From NCBI RefSeq assembly GCF_004340905.1, contig NZ_SLXD01000006.1, positions 217,201 to 281,200 of the forward strand: 64,000 bases of DNA. Direction: 5' to 3'. The translations under genes and the position numbers were made by a program. The notes under the pieces were generated by a model. The model was given only the letters and a program-made list of their open reading frames with translations, searched no databases and was not told the DNA's origin. The stretch is from Rubrivivax gelatinosus (GTDB lineage: Bacteria; Pseudomonadota; Gammaproteobacteria; Burkholderiales; Burkholderiaceae_C). Shown here piece by piece: positions 1-8,275 of this stretch (position 1 is the first letter of the stretch; every line of letters begins with the position of its first letter).

Positions 1-344
1 GCGGCGAAGAAGGCGCGCGGATCGCGCAGCCGGCGCAGCGCGCTGCCGCCGGTGCCCAGCAGCGGCAGGCGCTCGGCGCCGGCGTCCAGCAGCTCGGGGC
101 GGCCGTCGAAACCCGCGCCGGCGATCCAGCCGTCGACGTCGCCGTCGCGTGCCAGCGCTTCCAGCGCGGCCAGCAGCCGCTCGCCGTCGATCTCCAGCCG
201 GCCCGGCGTGCCGATGGAGTGCCAGTGCGCGGCACGCCTGACGGTGTCGGCGTCGCCGAACACGTCGAGCGCGACGACCGTCAGCCCGTCGAGCGCCGCC
301 AGGTCGACCAGCGCGCGTGCGGACAGCGCGGCGACGGCCAGCAT
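1..344 (-). CDS. ATP-grasp family protein of the H4MPT cluster (partial, 3' end beyond window)
   Basis: Only the first ~114 codons lie in the window; the gene runs off the left edge. It starts at ATG 344, whose A is the last base of the mtdB stop (TGATG), so the two are translationally coupled. The visible N-terminus begins MLAVAALSARALVDLA, has a Rossmann-like strand-turn (LTVVALDVFGDADT) and a later LPLLGTGGSALRRLRDP segment. This looks like the pre-ATP-grasp region of the COG2232 ATP-grasp proteins encoded in methylotroph H4MPT clusters (orf17 type). Those proteins are thought to act in H4MPT cofactor synthesis, probably as a carboxylate-amine ligase. The ATP-grasp core is not visible, so the call rests on the N-terminus and the neighbourhood. 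Confidence 0.6.
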   Translation of the reverse strand, partial: MLAVAALSARALVDLAALDGLTVVALDVFGDADTVRRAAHWHSIGTPGRLEIDGERLLAALEALARDGDVDGWIAGAGFDGRPELLDAGAERLPLLGTGGSALRRLRDPRAFFA

Positions 345-1267
345 CAGCCGCCCGCGGCCGCCTTCTCGGCTTTCTCGGCCAGCCAGCCGCGGGCGGTCTC
401 GAAGGCGTCGCCGAAGCTGAAACAGACCGCCTTCTCGGCGTTGCGCATGCGCTGCAGCAGCCGGTGCTGGGTCTGGTACTTGACGTTGCCGATGGCCAGC
501 GCGCCGATGCCCAGCGCCTGGGTGCCGGCCAGCGGCTGGGCGTCGTCCATCACGCCGACGCCGGCGATGCCTTCGGGCGGCACGGCGTTGACGTCGGCGG
601 CGACCTTCAGCGCGCCAGCGTGTTTCAGATCCTCGGCCGAGACCGCCTGCACGCCGGCCTTGGCGCAGGACAGCACGATGTCGGCTTCGGCCAGCGAGTG
701 GCGCACCGCGTTGGCGTCGCCGCCGGAGATGCCGTGCAGCGTGACGCCGAAGTGGCGCGCGGTCTCGGTGGCCGCCTCCTCGGCGGCGTCGATGCCCTGG
801 CGGCTGGACAGCAGCACCGTCGCGCCGGCCTGGGCGGCGATGACCGCGGCGATGCGGCCCACCGGCCCGGTGCCGCCGAGCACGACGACGCGCTGGCCGG
901 CGAGGCCTTCGCCGCGTGTCTTCAGCGCCTGCTCGACGCTGGCGACCATCGCCGCGGCCGTCGTGTAGGCGCCGCTGGGGTCGGCCATCAGCGAGACGAC
1001 GAAGGGCTTGACCATCGCCGCCTGGGCCTTCTTCAGCATGTCGGCGGCGAGCAGCGCGTCGCGCCCGCCGATGAAGATGCCGGTGCGCGCCACGCCCTTG
1101 GGGCCGCGCGAGAAGATCGCGTCCTGCGTCATGCCGGCCACCGCGTCGAGGCCGACCTCGCCATAGGGCACGACGAGCTGGTAGCCGGCGTCGGCGGCCA
1201 TGTTGACGTCGAAGGGGCTCATCTGCTTGCCCGGCGTGAACATGTGCAGGATGTACGGACGTTCCAT
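344..1267 (-). CDS. mtdB: Methylene-tetrahydromethanopterin dehydrogenase MtdB
   Basis: A 307-residue cytoplasmic enzyme that oxidises methylene-H4MPT to methenyl-H4MPT with NAD(P)+ in the formaldehyde oxidation pathway of methylotrophic and formaldehyde-detoxifying proteobacteria. The N-terminus MERPYILHMFTPGKQMSPFD is typical of MtdB. A Rossmann nucleotide-binding motif VVLGGTGPVGRIAA sits near residues 130-143, and the family motif NVKYQTQHRLLQRM near residue 265. The ATG at 1267 was chosen because the family begins just before the PYILHMFTPGKQ motif; longer open frame upstream is overprinting of the next gene. It lies 20 bp downstream of the beta-RFAP synthase gene and overlaps the ATP-grasp gene by one base, so this is an operon on the minus strand. 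Confidence 0.93.
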   Translation of the reverse strand: MERPYILHMFTPGKQMSPFDVNMAADAGYQLVVPYGEVGLDAVAGMTQDAIFSRGPKGVARTGIFIGGRDALLAADMLKKAQAAMVKPFVVSLMADPSGAYTTAAAMVASVEQALKTRGEGLAGQRVVVLGGTGPVGRIAAVIAAQAGATVLLSSRQGIDAAEEAATETARHFGVTLHGISGGDANAVRHSLAEADIVLSCAKAGVQAVSAEDLKHAGALKVAADVNAVPPEGIAGVGVMDDAQPLAGTQALGIGALAIGNVKYQTQHRLLQRMRNAEKAVCFSFGDAFETARGWLAEKAEKAAAGG

Positions 1268-1287
1268 CGTTTGGCTCGGCTGGGAGT

Positions 1288-2292
1288 TCAGGCGACGCGG
1301 GCGCCGTGGGCGCGCGCGGCCACGGTGGTGAGGGCCAGCGCCGGGGAGACGACGCCGGCGGCACGCGCCGCGTCGAGCAGGCGCGCCGCGGCGGCGGCCG
1401 ACGGCACGATCGCGAAGCCGGTCGGGCCCCAGGAGCTCTGGCCGACGGCGGCGGCGTCGCCGGCTTCGGCGTGCATCCACTGCAGCAGCCGGCCGACCTC
1501 GGCGCTGGTGTAGGCGCTGCCGTCCTGGGCCGGCGCGAAATGGCCGCCGAGCAGGTCCTGCACGCGGTTCAGCCCGGCGGCGAAGGCCGTGAAGTCGTCG
1601 CCGGCGGCGCCCGGCAGCACGCGCATCAGCACTTGGTGGCAGAGTTCTGCGGCGCCTTCGGCCGGCAGCGGCGGCAGCGCGGCGATGGCGCGTTTCTCCT
1701 CGTCGCCCGACAGCCCGCGCCGCCCCGGATGGCGCACGACGACGACCCGCCAGGCCGCCGGCAGCGCCAGCCGCGCCAGCACCGGCGCCGGCGAGCCGTC
1801 GCGGCCCGGGCCGCCGTCGACGATCAGCCCGCCGGCGTCGAAACCGGCGATGCCGATGCCCGAGCGCCGGCCGCGGCCCAGCCAGGCGGCGATCTGCGGC
1901 GTCGACAGCAGCAGCCCGTGAAGCTGGACGAAGGCCCGCCCCAGCGCCAGCGCGAGCTGGGTGCCCGAGCCGAAGCCGGCGTGCGGCGGCAGCACACGCA
2001 CCAGGCGCAGCGCCAGCGGCGCGTCGAAGCCGCTGAGTTCGCGCAGGCGCGTGAGGTGGGCGAGCGCACGTTCGAGTTCGGCCTCGCCGTCCGCGGTGTC
2101 GGCGACGGCCGAGTCGTGCTCGGCGAACGCCAGTTCGAGCTCGGTCTCGAAACCGTCGATGACCAGCCCCAGGCTGCCGAAACGCCGGCCCAGCGTGCCC
2201 GCCGGGTCGAGGAAACCCAGGTGCAGCCGGCCGGGGGCGCGCACGGCGACCTGCACCGGGGCCTCAGCGCGGACGGGCAGGGGCGACAGCAT
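1288..2292 (-). CDS. Beta-ribofuranosylaminobenzene 5'-phosphate synthase-like protein (GHMP kinase fold)
   Basis: A 334-residue protein with the GHMP-kinase-like layout of beta-RFAP synthase, which joins p-aminobenzoate (or 4-hydroxybenzoate) to PRPP with loss of CO2 and PPi in the first committed step of methanopterin-type cofactor synthesis. The N-terminal segment VRAPGRLHLGFLDPAG (about residues 18-33) is characteristic of the family, and HAGFGSGTQLALALGRAF (about 106-123) matches the glycine/serine-rich phosphate loop. A C-terminal SSWGPTGFAIVPS segment also fits. It is first in the minus-strand operon with mtdB. The 174 bp upstream hold its likely promoter and a small odd palindrome GACACTGTGTC (2440-2450). 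Confidence 0.85.
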   Translation of the reverse strand: MLSPLPVRAEAPVQVAVRAPGRLHLGFLDPAGTLGRRFGSLGLVIDGFETELELAFAEHDSAVADTADGEAELERALAHLTRLRELSGFDAPLALRLVRVLPPHAGFGSGTQLALALGRAFVQLHGLLLSTPQIAAWLGRGRRSGIGIAGFDAGGLIVDGGPGRDGSPAPVLARLALPAAWRVVVVRHPGRRGLSGDEEKRAIAALPPLPAEGAAELCHQVLMRVLPGAAGDDFTAFAAGLNRVQDLLGGHFAPAQDGSAYTSAEVGRLLQWMHAEAGDAAAVGQSSWGPTGFAIVPSAAAAARLLDAARAAGVVSPALALTTVAARAHGARVA

Positions 2293-2466
2293 GGTCGGCT
2301 CGCGGACGGTGGACGGCGCTCATGCCGCCACCGTTGCAAGACATGTTCCCTCGCCGCGCGCGGCGCCCGACGTGCGGGAATACCCGCAGAAAAGCGCGGA
2401 TCGCGGCGCTTTAGGGCGCGTTCGCTGTGCCGCGCCGGGGACACTGTGTCAGCGCAGCGGCGCCGA

Positions 2467-2856
2467 TCACTCGTACTTGAGGTACTTGAAACGCGGGTCG
2501 TCGGGCGTGCCTTCGAACACCGGGTCGGCGTCGCGCCCGGGCTGCCACATCAGCACCTCGTCGATCTTCTTCGCCAGCGCGAAGTCCTTCTCGGTGATGC
2601 CCTTGGCGTCGTGCGTCTGCAGCTTCACCGTGACGAAGGCGTAGGACACCGTCAGGTCGGGGTGGTGCCAGGCGGCCTCGGCGAGGTGGCCGACGGTGTT
2701 GACGACCATCAGCGTGCCCTTCCAGCCGGCGGTCTTGTACTTGCGGCGGATCCAGCCGTCCTCGTAATGCCAGGCCGGCAGCTCGTCCTTCAGCCGGGCT
2801 TCGACCTCGTCGACGGCGAACGGCTCGTTCGCCGGCTTCCTGCGCCAAGTCGTCAT
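2467..2856 (-). CDS. Pterin-4a-carbinolamine dehydratase-like protein
   Basis: A 129-residue protein of the PCD/DCoH family. The family signature is present as HLAEAAWHHPDLTVSYAFVTV with downstream LQTHDAKGIT, giving the His-x5-HHP...Y...H...D pattern of 4a-hydroxytetrahydrobiopterin dehydratases. In most bacteria such a protein supports phenylalanine hydroxylase, but no phenylalanine hydroxylase is in view. It sits 174 bp upstream of, and on the same strand as, the H4MPT genes. PCD-like proteins recur near methylotroph C1 genes, so a role in pterin (H4MPT) metabolism is a reasonable inference. The ATG at 2856 gives a typical full-length product. Confidence 0.85.
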   Translation of the reverse strand: MTTWRRKPANEPFAVDEVEARLKDELPAWHYEDGWIRRKYKTAGWKGTLMVVNTVGHLAEAAWHHPDLTVSYAFVTVKLQTHDAKGITEKDFALAKKIDEVLMWQPGRDADPVFEGTPDDPRFKYLKYE

Positions 2857-2934
2857 CGTGCGTCCTTCCCGCCCCGGGTGGAGCGGCCGGGCGCGACGAT
2901 GACACGAGGCCGGCGCCCGCGTGGGCGCCGAGGT

Positions 2935-3768
2935 TTATGCGCGCTTGATCGCCTTGAACTTCTTCGTCTGCTCGACGAGCGCGCCTTCGACCGGCAGGCG
3001 CTCCATGCTCGACGCACCGTAGAAGCCGTTGACCTCGGGGCAGTGGTCGAGGATGTACTGCGCGTCCTCGGGCTGGGCGATCGGGCCGCCGTGGCAGAGC
3101 ACGATGATGTCGGGCTTCACCCGGCGCGCGGCCTCGGCCCAGGCGTTGATGCGCGGCACGCAGTCGGCCAGCGTCAGCGCGGTCTCGGCGCCGATCGCGC
3201 CGCCGGTCGTCAGCCCCATGTGCGGCACCAGGATGTCGGCGCCGGCGCGCGCCATGTCGGCGGCGCTGGTCTCGTCGAAGACGTAGGGCGTGGTCAGCAG
3301 GTCCAGCTCGGCCGCGGCGCGGATCATGTCGACCTCCAGGCCGTAGCCCATGCCGGTCTCTTCGAGGTTGGCGCGGAAGGTGCCGTCGATCAGGCCCACG
3401 GTCGGGAAGTTCTGCACGCCGGAGAAGCCGACGGCGATGAGCTGCTGCAGGAAGTGATCTCGCAGCATGAACGGGTCGGTGCCGTTGACGCCGGCCAGCA
3501 CCGGGGTGCGACGCACCATCGGCAGCACTTCCTTGGCCATGTCGAGCACGATCTCGTTGGCGTTGCCGTAGGCCAGCAGGCCGGCGAGCGAACCGCGCCC
3601 GGCCATGCGGTAGCGGCCCGAGTTGTAGATGACGATGAGGTCGATGCCGCCGGCCTCCTCGCCCTTGGCCGACAGGCCGGTGCCGGCGCCGCCGCCGATG
3701 ATGGGTTCGCCGCGCGCGATCTTGGCGCGGAAGCTGTCGAGGATCTGCTGGCGGGGAATGCGTGCCAT
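2935..3768 (-). CDS. Phosphoenolpyruvate hydrolase-family TIM-barrel protein
   Basis: A 277-residue protein of the COG5564 / PEP-hydrolase-like TIM-barrel family. Recognisable blocks are [20 protein letters not shown] near residues 22-41, [30 protein letters not shown] and VLCHGGPIA near residue 222. The family is often annotated as a signal-transduction TIM-barrel protein; its true substrate is not established for most members. A good ribosome site (AGGAGA) precedes ATG 3768. The start lies 20 bp from the stop of the Tm-1-like gene, and these two families are repeatedly co-encoded and sometimes fused, so a shared process is very likely although its chemistry is unclear. Confidence 0.85.
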   Translation of the reverse strand: MARIPRQQILDSFRAKIARGEPIIGGGAGTGLSAKGEEAGGIDLIVIYNSGRYRMAGRGSLAGLLAYGNANEIVLDMAKEVLPMVRRTPVLAGVNGTDPFMLRDHFLQQLIAVGFSGVQNFPTVGLIDGTFRANLEETGMGYGLEVDMIRAAAELDLLTTPYVFDETSAADMARAGADILVPHMGLTTGGAIGAETALTLADCVPRINAWAEAARRVKPDIIVLCHGGPIAQPEDAQYILDHCPEVNGFYGASSMERLPVEGALVEQTKKFKAIKRA

Positions 3769-3788
3769 CGTGTTCTCCTGCGCCGGCC

Positions 3789-4994
3789 TCAGCCGGCGAT
3801 CTCCTTGAAGGCTTCGACCAGCAGGCGGGCGAAGCTCGGGTCGTTGACGTGCAGCGGGCTTCGGATCAGCCGGCGGTTTTCGGTGGCCTGGAAGTCCTGC
3901 TCGATGGTGTCGAACAGCGCCGCGTCGGCGGCCGGGTCCCAGAAGGGCAGGCCTTGCGCGTCGAGCATCGAGACGCCGCCTTCGGGCAGGAAGAAACGCA
4001 CCGGCCCGTCCATGCGGTTGAGCTTGGCGGCGATGAAACGCCCCATCGCGACGTTCTCGTCGACGCTGGTGCGCATCAGCGTGACGTTGGCGTTGTGCTT
4101 GTAAAGGTTGCGCTGGCGGTAGCGCTCGGGCACGGTGTCGATGGCGCCGAAGTTCACCATGTCCAGCGCCCCGCAGGAGCCGACGTAAGGCACGCGGCTG
4201 CGTGCGATGGCGCCGAAACGCTCGGGCCCGGCGCTGAAGACGCCGCCCATCAGCTCGTCGGCGACCTCGGTCGTCGTCGCGTCGATGACGCCGGCCAGCA
4301 GGTGCGAGTCGGCGAGCTTCTCCATCGACTGGCCGCCGGTGCCGGTGGCGTGGAACACCAGGCAGTCGTAGTCGGGCTCCAGCAGCGCGGTCATCGCCTG
4401 CACGCAGGGCGTCGTGACGCCGAACATCGTCAGCCCGATCGCCGGCTTCGTCGACGTGAACTCGGCGCGTTCGCGCACCATGCCGCCCATCGCGTGCGCG
4501 GCGTTGGCCAGCACACGCTGGCTGATGCGGTTGAGCCCCTGCACGTCGGTGACCGAATACATCATGCAGATGTCGCTGGGGCCGACGTAGGGCCGCACGT
4601 CGCCCGAGGCGACGGTGCTGACCATCAGCTTGGGCACGCCGACCGGCAAGGCGCGCATCGCCGGCGTGGCCAGCGCGGTGGCGCCCGAGCCGCCGGCCGA
4701 CAGCAGCCCGGCGATGTCGTCGCGGCCGCGCACGAAGTGTTCGAAGGCCTGCGCCATCGCGATCACCGCGCTGCCGCGGTCGCCGGTGAAGACCGCCGCC
4801 GCGCCTTGCGGATGGCAGGCGGCCACCTCTTCGGCCGTGACGTCGACGCCGGCGCCGCGGCCCTGCGTCGAGAGATCCACGGTGCGCGTGGCCACGCCCA
4901 TCGCGGCCAGGCAGTCGCGCAGGAAGACGAGTTCACGCGCCTTGGTGTCGAAAGTGCCGGCGACGACGGCGTAGCGGGGGGCGGTCGGGTCCAT
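3789..4994 (-). CDS. Tm-1-like ATP-binding domain protein (UPF0261)
   Basis: A 401-residue member of the UPF0261 / Tm-1-like family, related to the N-terminal half of the tomato mosaic virus resistance protein Tm-1. It has the N-terminal [20 protein letters not shown] block (about residues 8-27), the glycine-rich [21 protein letters not shown] segment (about 98-118, ATP-binding half), [15 protein letters not shown] (about 214-228) and a C-terminal [14 protein letters not shown] block. It is co-transcribed with the PEP-hydrolase-like gene and diverges from a TetR regulator across 94 bp that include a perfect palindrome. The biochemical role of the bacterial family is not firmly known, so I give none. 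Confidence 0.88.
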   Translation of the reverse strand: MDPTAPRYAVVAGTFDTKARELVFLRDCLAAMGVATRTVDLSTQGRGAGVDVTAEEVAACHPQGAAAVFTGDRGSAVIAMAQAFEHFVRGRDDIAGLLSAGGSGATALATPAMRALPVGVPKLMVSTVASGDVRPYVGPSDICMMYSVTDVQGLNRISQRVLANAAHAMGGMVRERAEFTSTKPAIGLTMFGVTTPCVQAMTALLEPDYDCLVFHATGTGGQSMEKLADSHLLAGVIDATTTEVADELMGGVFSAGPERFGAIARSRVPYVGSCGALDMVNFGAIDTVPERYRQRNLYKHNANVTLMRTSVDENVAMGRFIAAKLNRMDGPVRFFLPEGGVSMLDAQGLPFWDPAADAALFDTIEQDFQATENRRLIRSPLHVNDPSFARLLVEAFKEIAG

Positions 4995-5029
4995 GCTGCT
5001 CCTCGAGAATGGAGACGTCGGGCTGAATA

Positions 5030-5045
5030 TGAGACGAGTGTCTCA
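5030..5045. promoter_or_regulatory. Perfect palindrome, probable TetR operator
   Basis: TGAGAC-GAGT-GTCTCA is a perfect inverted repeat with 6-bp arms and a 4-bp spacer, centred between the divergent Tm-1-like gene (start 4994) and the TetR gene (start 5089). Position and symmetry suit a TetR dimer controlling both transcripts. Binding itself is inference. Confidence 0.6.
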
Positions 5046-5088
5046 CTGCGCGACCTGTGTTGCAATCCGCGCCAACCCCAGCCCCGCG

Positions 5089-5772
5089 ATGCCCAAGACG
5101 ACCCGTTCCTCGCTGCCCGCCCTGCCGCCGACCGTCGAGATCGAAGGCGGCATCCGCGGCGCGACGCGGCGCCTGCTGCTCGACGCGGCGATGGCGCTGA
5201 TCCGCGAAGGCCAGGTGCCGACGCTGCCCGAGGTGGCGCGCCGCGCCGAGGTCTCGCGCGCGACGGCCTACCGCTACTTCCCCAGCCGCAGCGCGCTGGT
5301 GACCGCGGTGATCGACGTCTCGCTGGGGCCGCTGCGCAGCTTCGACTCCAGCGAGCCCGACGGCCGTCGCCGCGTGGCCGAACTTTTCGCCTCGACCTTC
5401 CCGCGTTTTCGCGAGTTCGAGCCGCAGATGCGGGCCGCGGTGCAGCTGTCGCTGGAGCACTGGGCGCTGGAACGCGCCGGGCGGCTGAAGGAAGAGCCCT
5501 ACCGCCGCGGCCACCGCGTCGGCATCCTTGCGCACGCGATCGAGCCGCTGGCCGCCGAGCTGCCGGCGGCCTCGCTGGCGCGGCTGCACCGCGCGCTGTC
5601 GGTGCTCTACGGCATCGAGGCGCGGGTCGTGCTGAAGGACTTGTGGGGCGCGTCGGACGCCGAGGTCGACGCCACCGTCGGCTGGATGGCCGAGGCGCTG
5701 GTCGACGCCTCGCTGCGCGAGACCGCCGCCGCCCCGTCCAAGGCCGGCAAGACACGAAAGACCGCAGGATGA
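5089..5772 (+). CDS. TetR/AcrR-family transcriptional regulator
   Basis: A 227-residue regulator. Residues about 20-65 form the TetR helix-turn-helix: RLLLDAAMALIREG, then VARRAEVSRATAYRYFPSRS, the canonical recognition helix ending in YRYF. The rest is a helical ligand-binding domain. The open frame extends 32 codons upstream to 4993, but that stretch overlaps the divergent promoter and the palindrome at 5030-5045 and lacks family similarity, so ATG 5089 is preferred. The stop overlaps the start of the DUF1653 gene (ATGA). The likely targets are itself and the divergent Tm-1-like/PEP-hydrolase-like pair; the ligand is unknown. Confidence 0.85.
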   Translation: MPKTTRSSLPALPPTVEIEGGIRGATRRLLLDAAMALIREGQVPTLPEVARRAEVSRATAYRYFPSRSALVTAVIDVSLGPLRSFDSSEPDGRRRVAELFASTFPRFREFEPQMRAAVQLSLEHWALERAGRLKEEPYRRGHRVGILAHAIEPLAAELPAASLARLHRALSVLYGIEARVVLKDLWGASDAEVDATVGWMAEALVDASLRETAAAPSKAGKTRKTAG

Positions 5773-6002
5773 ACGACGCACTGCCGCCGCTGCCGACGAT
5801 CGCCCTCGGCCGCTACCGCCACTACAAGGGCGGCGAGTACGAGGTGCTGGGCGTCGTGCGCCACAGCGAGACGCTGCAGCCGCTGGTGCTGTACCGCCCC
5901 CTCTACGCCAGCGCCGACACCTGGGTGCGGCCGTTCGCGATGTTCGGCGAGACGGTCGTCGTCGACGGCCACGAACGCCCGCGCTTCGAGCGCGTCGGCT
6001 GA
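5769..6002 (+). CDS. DUF1653 domain protein
   Basis: A 77-residue protein that consists almost entirely of a DUF1653 domain: GRYRHYKGGEYEVLGVVRHSE at residues 13-33, followed by the LVLYRPLY and WVRPFAMFGETV blocks. The family is small, widespread and of unknown function. It overlaps the TetR gene by four bases (ATGA), so the two are co-translated; the gene ends only 1 bp before the convergent LysR gene. Confidence 0.88.
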   Translation: MNDALPPLPTIALGRYRHYKGGEYEVLGVVRHSETLQPLVLYRPLYASADTWVRPFAMFGETVVVDGHERPRFERVG

Positions 6003-6003
6003 A

Positions 6004-6930
6004 TCACCCGGCCCAGCGGCCGTCGGCGGCGCCGCGTTCGCGGAACCACTGTTCCAGGAACTCGACCGCGACACGCAGCTTGGCCGAACGTTCCAGCCGC
6101 GTCGGGTAGACCGCCCAGACGTCGGCCGGCTGTGTCCAGCCCGGCAGCACGGTCTGCAGCCGCCCGGCGGCCAGCAGCGGCGCCACCTGCCAGACCGAGC
6201 GCAGCACGATGCCGCGGCCGTCCAGCGCCCAGGCCAGCGCCGCCTCGCCGCTGTTGCTGGACAGCGCGCCGCCGACCTTCAGGCTCGCCTCCCGGCCGTC
6301 GCCGCGCAGCCGCCAGACGCCGAACGGGTGGTCGCGCTCCTTGATGACCAGGCAGTCGTGGGCGCGCAGGTCTTCCGGCGTGCGCGGCGTGCCGCGGCGG
6401 GCGAGGTAGGCCGGCGCGGCGCAGAGCACGCGGTGGTTGGCCGCCAGCCGGCGGGCGATCAGGTGCGGCGCGATCTCGTCGCCGACGCGCACGTCGAGGT
6501 CGAAGCCCTCGGCGGCGATGTCGACGAGGCGGTCGAACAGCTCCAGCCGGACCTGCAGCCGCGGCTGGCGCTCGGTCAGCGCGCCCAGCGCCGGCGCGAG
6601 CTGGCGGCGGCCGAAGCCGAAGCTGCTGCACACGCGCAGCGTGCCGCGCGCCTGGGCGCGCGTGCCGCCGACCTCCTGCATCAGCTGGTCGAAGTCGTCG
6701 AGGATGCGTTCGGCCCAGCGGCAGACACGTTCGCCTTCCTCGGTCAGCGCGACGCGGCGCGTCGTGCGGTGCAGCAAACGGGTGCCGAGCTGCTCCTCCA
6801 GCAGCCGGATGCGCTTGCTGACGTAGGCCGGCGACGCGCCCAGGTCCTGCGCCGCGGCGACGAAGCTGGCTTTGCGCGCGACGACGGCGAGCACCCGCAG
6901 GTCGTCGGCGGCAGGCGTCTTATTGAGCAC
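6004..6930 (-). CDS. LysR-family transcriptional regulator
   Basis: A 308-residue LysR regulator. The N-terminal winged helix (about residues 10-68) reads DLRVLAVVARKASFVAAAQD through LGTRLLHRTTRRVALTEEG; the C-terminal periplasmic-binding-like effector domain covers about 95-295. The frame begins at a GTG (6930) with no ATG nearby that would keep the HTH, so a GTG start is taken. It diverges from the tartrate dehydrogenase gene with 88 bp between, the usual arrangement for a LysR activator and its target; the inducer is then probably tartrate, malate or a related acid. Confidence 0.85.
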   Translation of the reverse strand: MLNKTPAADDLRVLAVVARKASFVAAAQDLGASPAYVSKRIRLLEEQLGTRLLHRTTRRVALTEEGERVCRWAERILDDFDQLMQEVGGTRAQARGTLRVCSSFGFGRRQLAPALGALTERQPRLQVRLELFDRLVDIAAEGFDLDVRVGDEIAPHLIARRLAANHRVLCAAPAYLARRGTPRTPEDLRAHDCLVIKERDHPFGVWRLRGDGREASLKVGGALSSNSGEAALAWALDGRGIVLRSVWQVAPLLAAGRLQTVLPGWTQPADVWAVYPTRLERSAKLRVAVEFLEQWFRERGAADGRWAG

Positions 6931-6974
6931 GGTTCGTGTCGGATCGGTTCACGGATCGGGCCAGTGTAGATGCC

Positions 6975-6984
6975 TCGTGCACGA
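6975..6984. promoter_or_regulatory. Candidate LysR operator palindrome
   Basis: TCGTGCACGA is a perfect 10-bp palindrome midway between the divergent LysR gene (start 6930) and the tartrate dehydrogenase gene (start 7019). A 10-mer palindrome is not rare in GC-rich DNA, so this is only a candidate. Confidence 0.3.
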
Positions 6985-7018
6985 TTACGATGGCCGCCGT
7001 CCGATCACAGGAGCCGCC

Positions 7019-8098
7019 ATGAGCCGCCCGTACCGCATCGCGCTGATCCCCGGAGACGGGATCGGCAAGGAAGTCGCCCCCGAAGGCATGCGCGCCGTGC
7101 GCCGCGCGGCCGAACGTTTCGGTCTGGCGCTGGAGTTCACCGAGATCGAGTGGGCGAGCTGCGACTACTACCTGCAGCACGGCACGATGATGCCGGCCGA
7201 CTGGAAGCAGCAGCTCGGCGGCATGGACGCGATCTTCTTCGGCGCCGTCGGCTGGCCGGCGACGGTGCCGGACAACGTCTCGCTGTGGGGCAGCCTGCTG
7301 AAGTTCCGCCGCGAGTTCGACCAGTACGTCAACCTGCGCCCGGTGCGCCTGTTCGACGGCGTGCCCTGTCCGCTGGCCGGGCGCAAGCCGGGTGATCTGG
7401 ACTACCTGATCGTGCGCGAGAACACCGAGGGCGAGTACACCAACGTCGGCGGCACGATGTTCGCCGGCACCGAGCGCGAGATCGTCATCCAGGAGTCGGT
7501 CTTCAGCCGCCACGGCACCGACCGCGTGCTGAAGTTCGCCTTCGAGCTGGCCGCCTCGCGCGCACGCCGGCACCTGACCGTCGCCACCAAGAGCAACGGC
7601 GTCGCGATCAGCATGCCCTGGTGGGATTCGCGTGCCGACGAGATGGCGCGCGCCTATCCGCAGGTAGCGGTCGACAAGCAGCACATCGACATCCTGACCG
7701 CGCGTTTCGTGCTGCAGCCGCAGCGTTTCGACGTCGTCGTCGCCAGCAACCTGTTCGGCGACATCCTGTTCGACCTGGGCCCGGCGACCGCCGGCACGAT
7801 CGGCCTGGCGCCGTCGGCCAACCTGAACCCCGAGCGCCGTTTCCCGTCGCTGTTCGAGCCGGTGCACGGCTCGGCGCCCGACATCTACGGCCGCAACATC
7901 GCCAACCCGATCGCGATGATCTGGTCGGGCGCGCTGATGCTGGACTTCCTGACCGGCGGCCAAGGCGCCGGCCGCGCCGCGCACGACGCCATCGTGCGCG
8001 CCATCGAAACCGTGCTGCGCGAAGGCCCGCGCACGCCCGACCTGGGCGGCAGCGCCAGCACCACCGAACTCGGCGAGGCGGTGGCGGCGCTGATCTGA
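7019..8098 (+). CDS. ttuC: Tartrate dehydrogenase / D-malate dehydrogenase-type beta-decarboxylating dehydrogenase
   Basis: A 359-residue enzyme of the isocitrate/isopropylmalate dehydrogenase superfamily. It has the N-terminal ALIPGDGIGKEV, the substrate loop GSLLKFRREFDQYVNLRPVR, the catalytic-tyrosine segment IVRENTEGEYTNVGG, the metal-binding DVVVASNLFGDILFD and the NAD-site block EPVHGSAPDIYGRNIANPIAM. The RREFDQYVNLRPVRLF pattern is typical of tartrate dehydrogenase/decarboxylase-D-malate dehydrogenases rather than LeuB. It would oxidise tartrate to oxaloglycolate and/or D-malate to pyruvate with NAD+. ATG 7019 is preferred; the 49 extra upstream codons cross the divergent promoter. Confidence 0.88.
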   Translation: MSRPYRIALIPGDGIGKEVAPEGMRAVRRAAERFGLALEFTEIEWASCDYYLQHGTMMPADWKQQLGGMDAIFFGAVGWPATVPDNVSLWGSLLKFRREFDQYVNLRPVRLFDGVPCPLAGRKPGDLDYLIVRENTEGEYTNVGGTMFAGTEREIVIQESVFSRHGTDRVLKFAFELAASRARRHLTVATKSNGVAISMPWWDSRADEMARAYPQVAVDKQHIDILTARFVLQPQRFDVVVASNLFGDILFDLGPATAGTIGLAPSANLNPERRFPSLFEPVHGSAPDIYGRNIANPIAMIWSGALMLDFLTGGQGAGRAAHDAIVRAIETVLREGPRTPDLGGSASTTELGEAVAALI

Positions 8099-8275
8099 GC
8101 CTGCCCCTTCAGGGGGACGAGTCCCGCCTTGCCTGCCTCTCCTGGCGCGCCGACAGTCTTGCTCAGGAGGAGGCATGGTGGAACGAATCGATAGGCACAG
8201 GCATAGGCTATCGTCGAGCCGGTTCAAACAGCGCGAGGTCGATGCTTGTCTTCCCCTGGCCCGCTGTGCGGGCCG
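8099..8275. other. Intergenic gap with small inverted repeat
   Basis: No gene seen. The segment holds the weak repeat ATAGGC-ACAGGC-ATAGGC and short inverted arms CGATAG/CTATCG around 8190-8213, upstream of the ORF6N gene. I could not assign promoter elements. Confidence 0.35.

Noticed and set aside
2440..2450. Odd palindrome GACACTGTGTC upstream of the beta-RFAP synthase gene
   Set aside because: Too short and unsupported by a neighbouring regulator to list as an operator; kept only as a remark in the gene entry.
1306..4104. Plus-strand open frame of over 900 codons opposite the H4MPT and PEP-hydrolase-like genes
   Set aside because: Shadow frame: four confidently identified genes occupy the other strand and the translation is Arg/Gly/Gln-rich filler.
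6872..7018. Upstream extension of tartrate dehydrogenase by 49 codons
   Set aside because: It overlaps the start of the divergent LysR gene and lacks similarity to the enzyme family, which begins at MSRPYRIALIPGDG.
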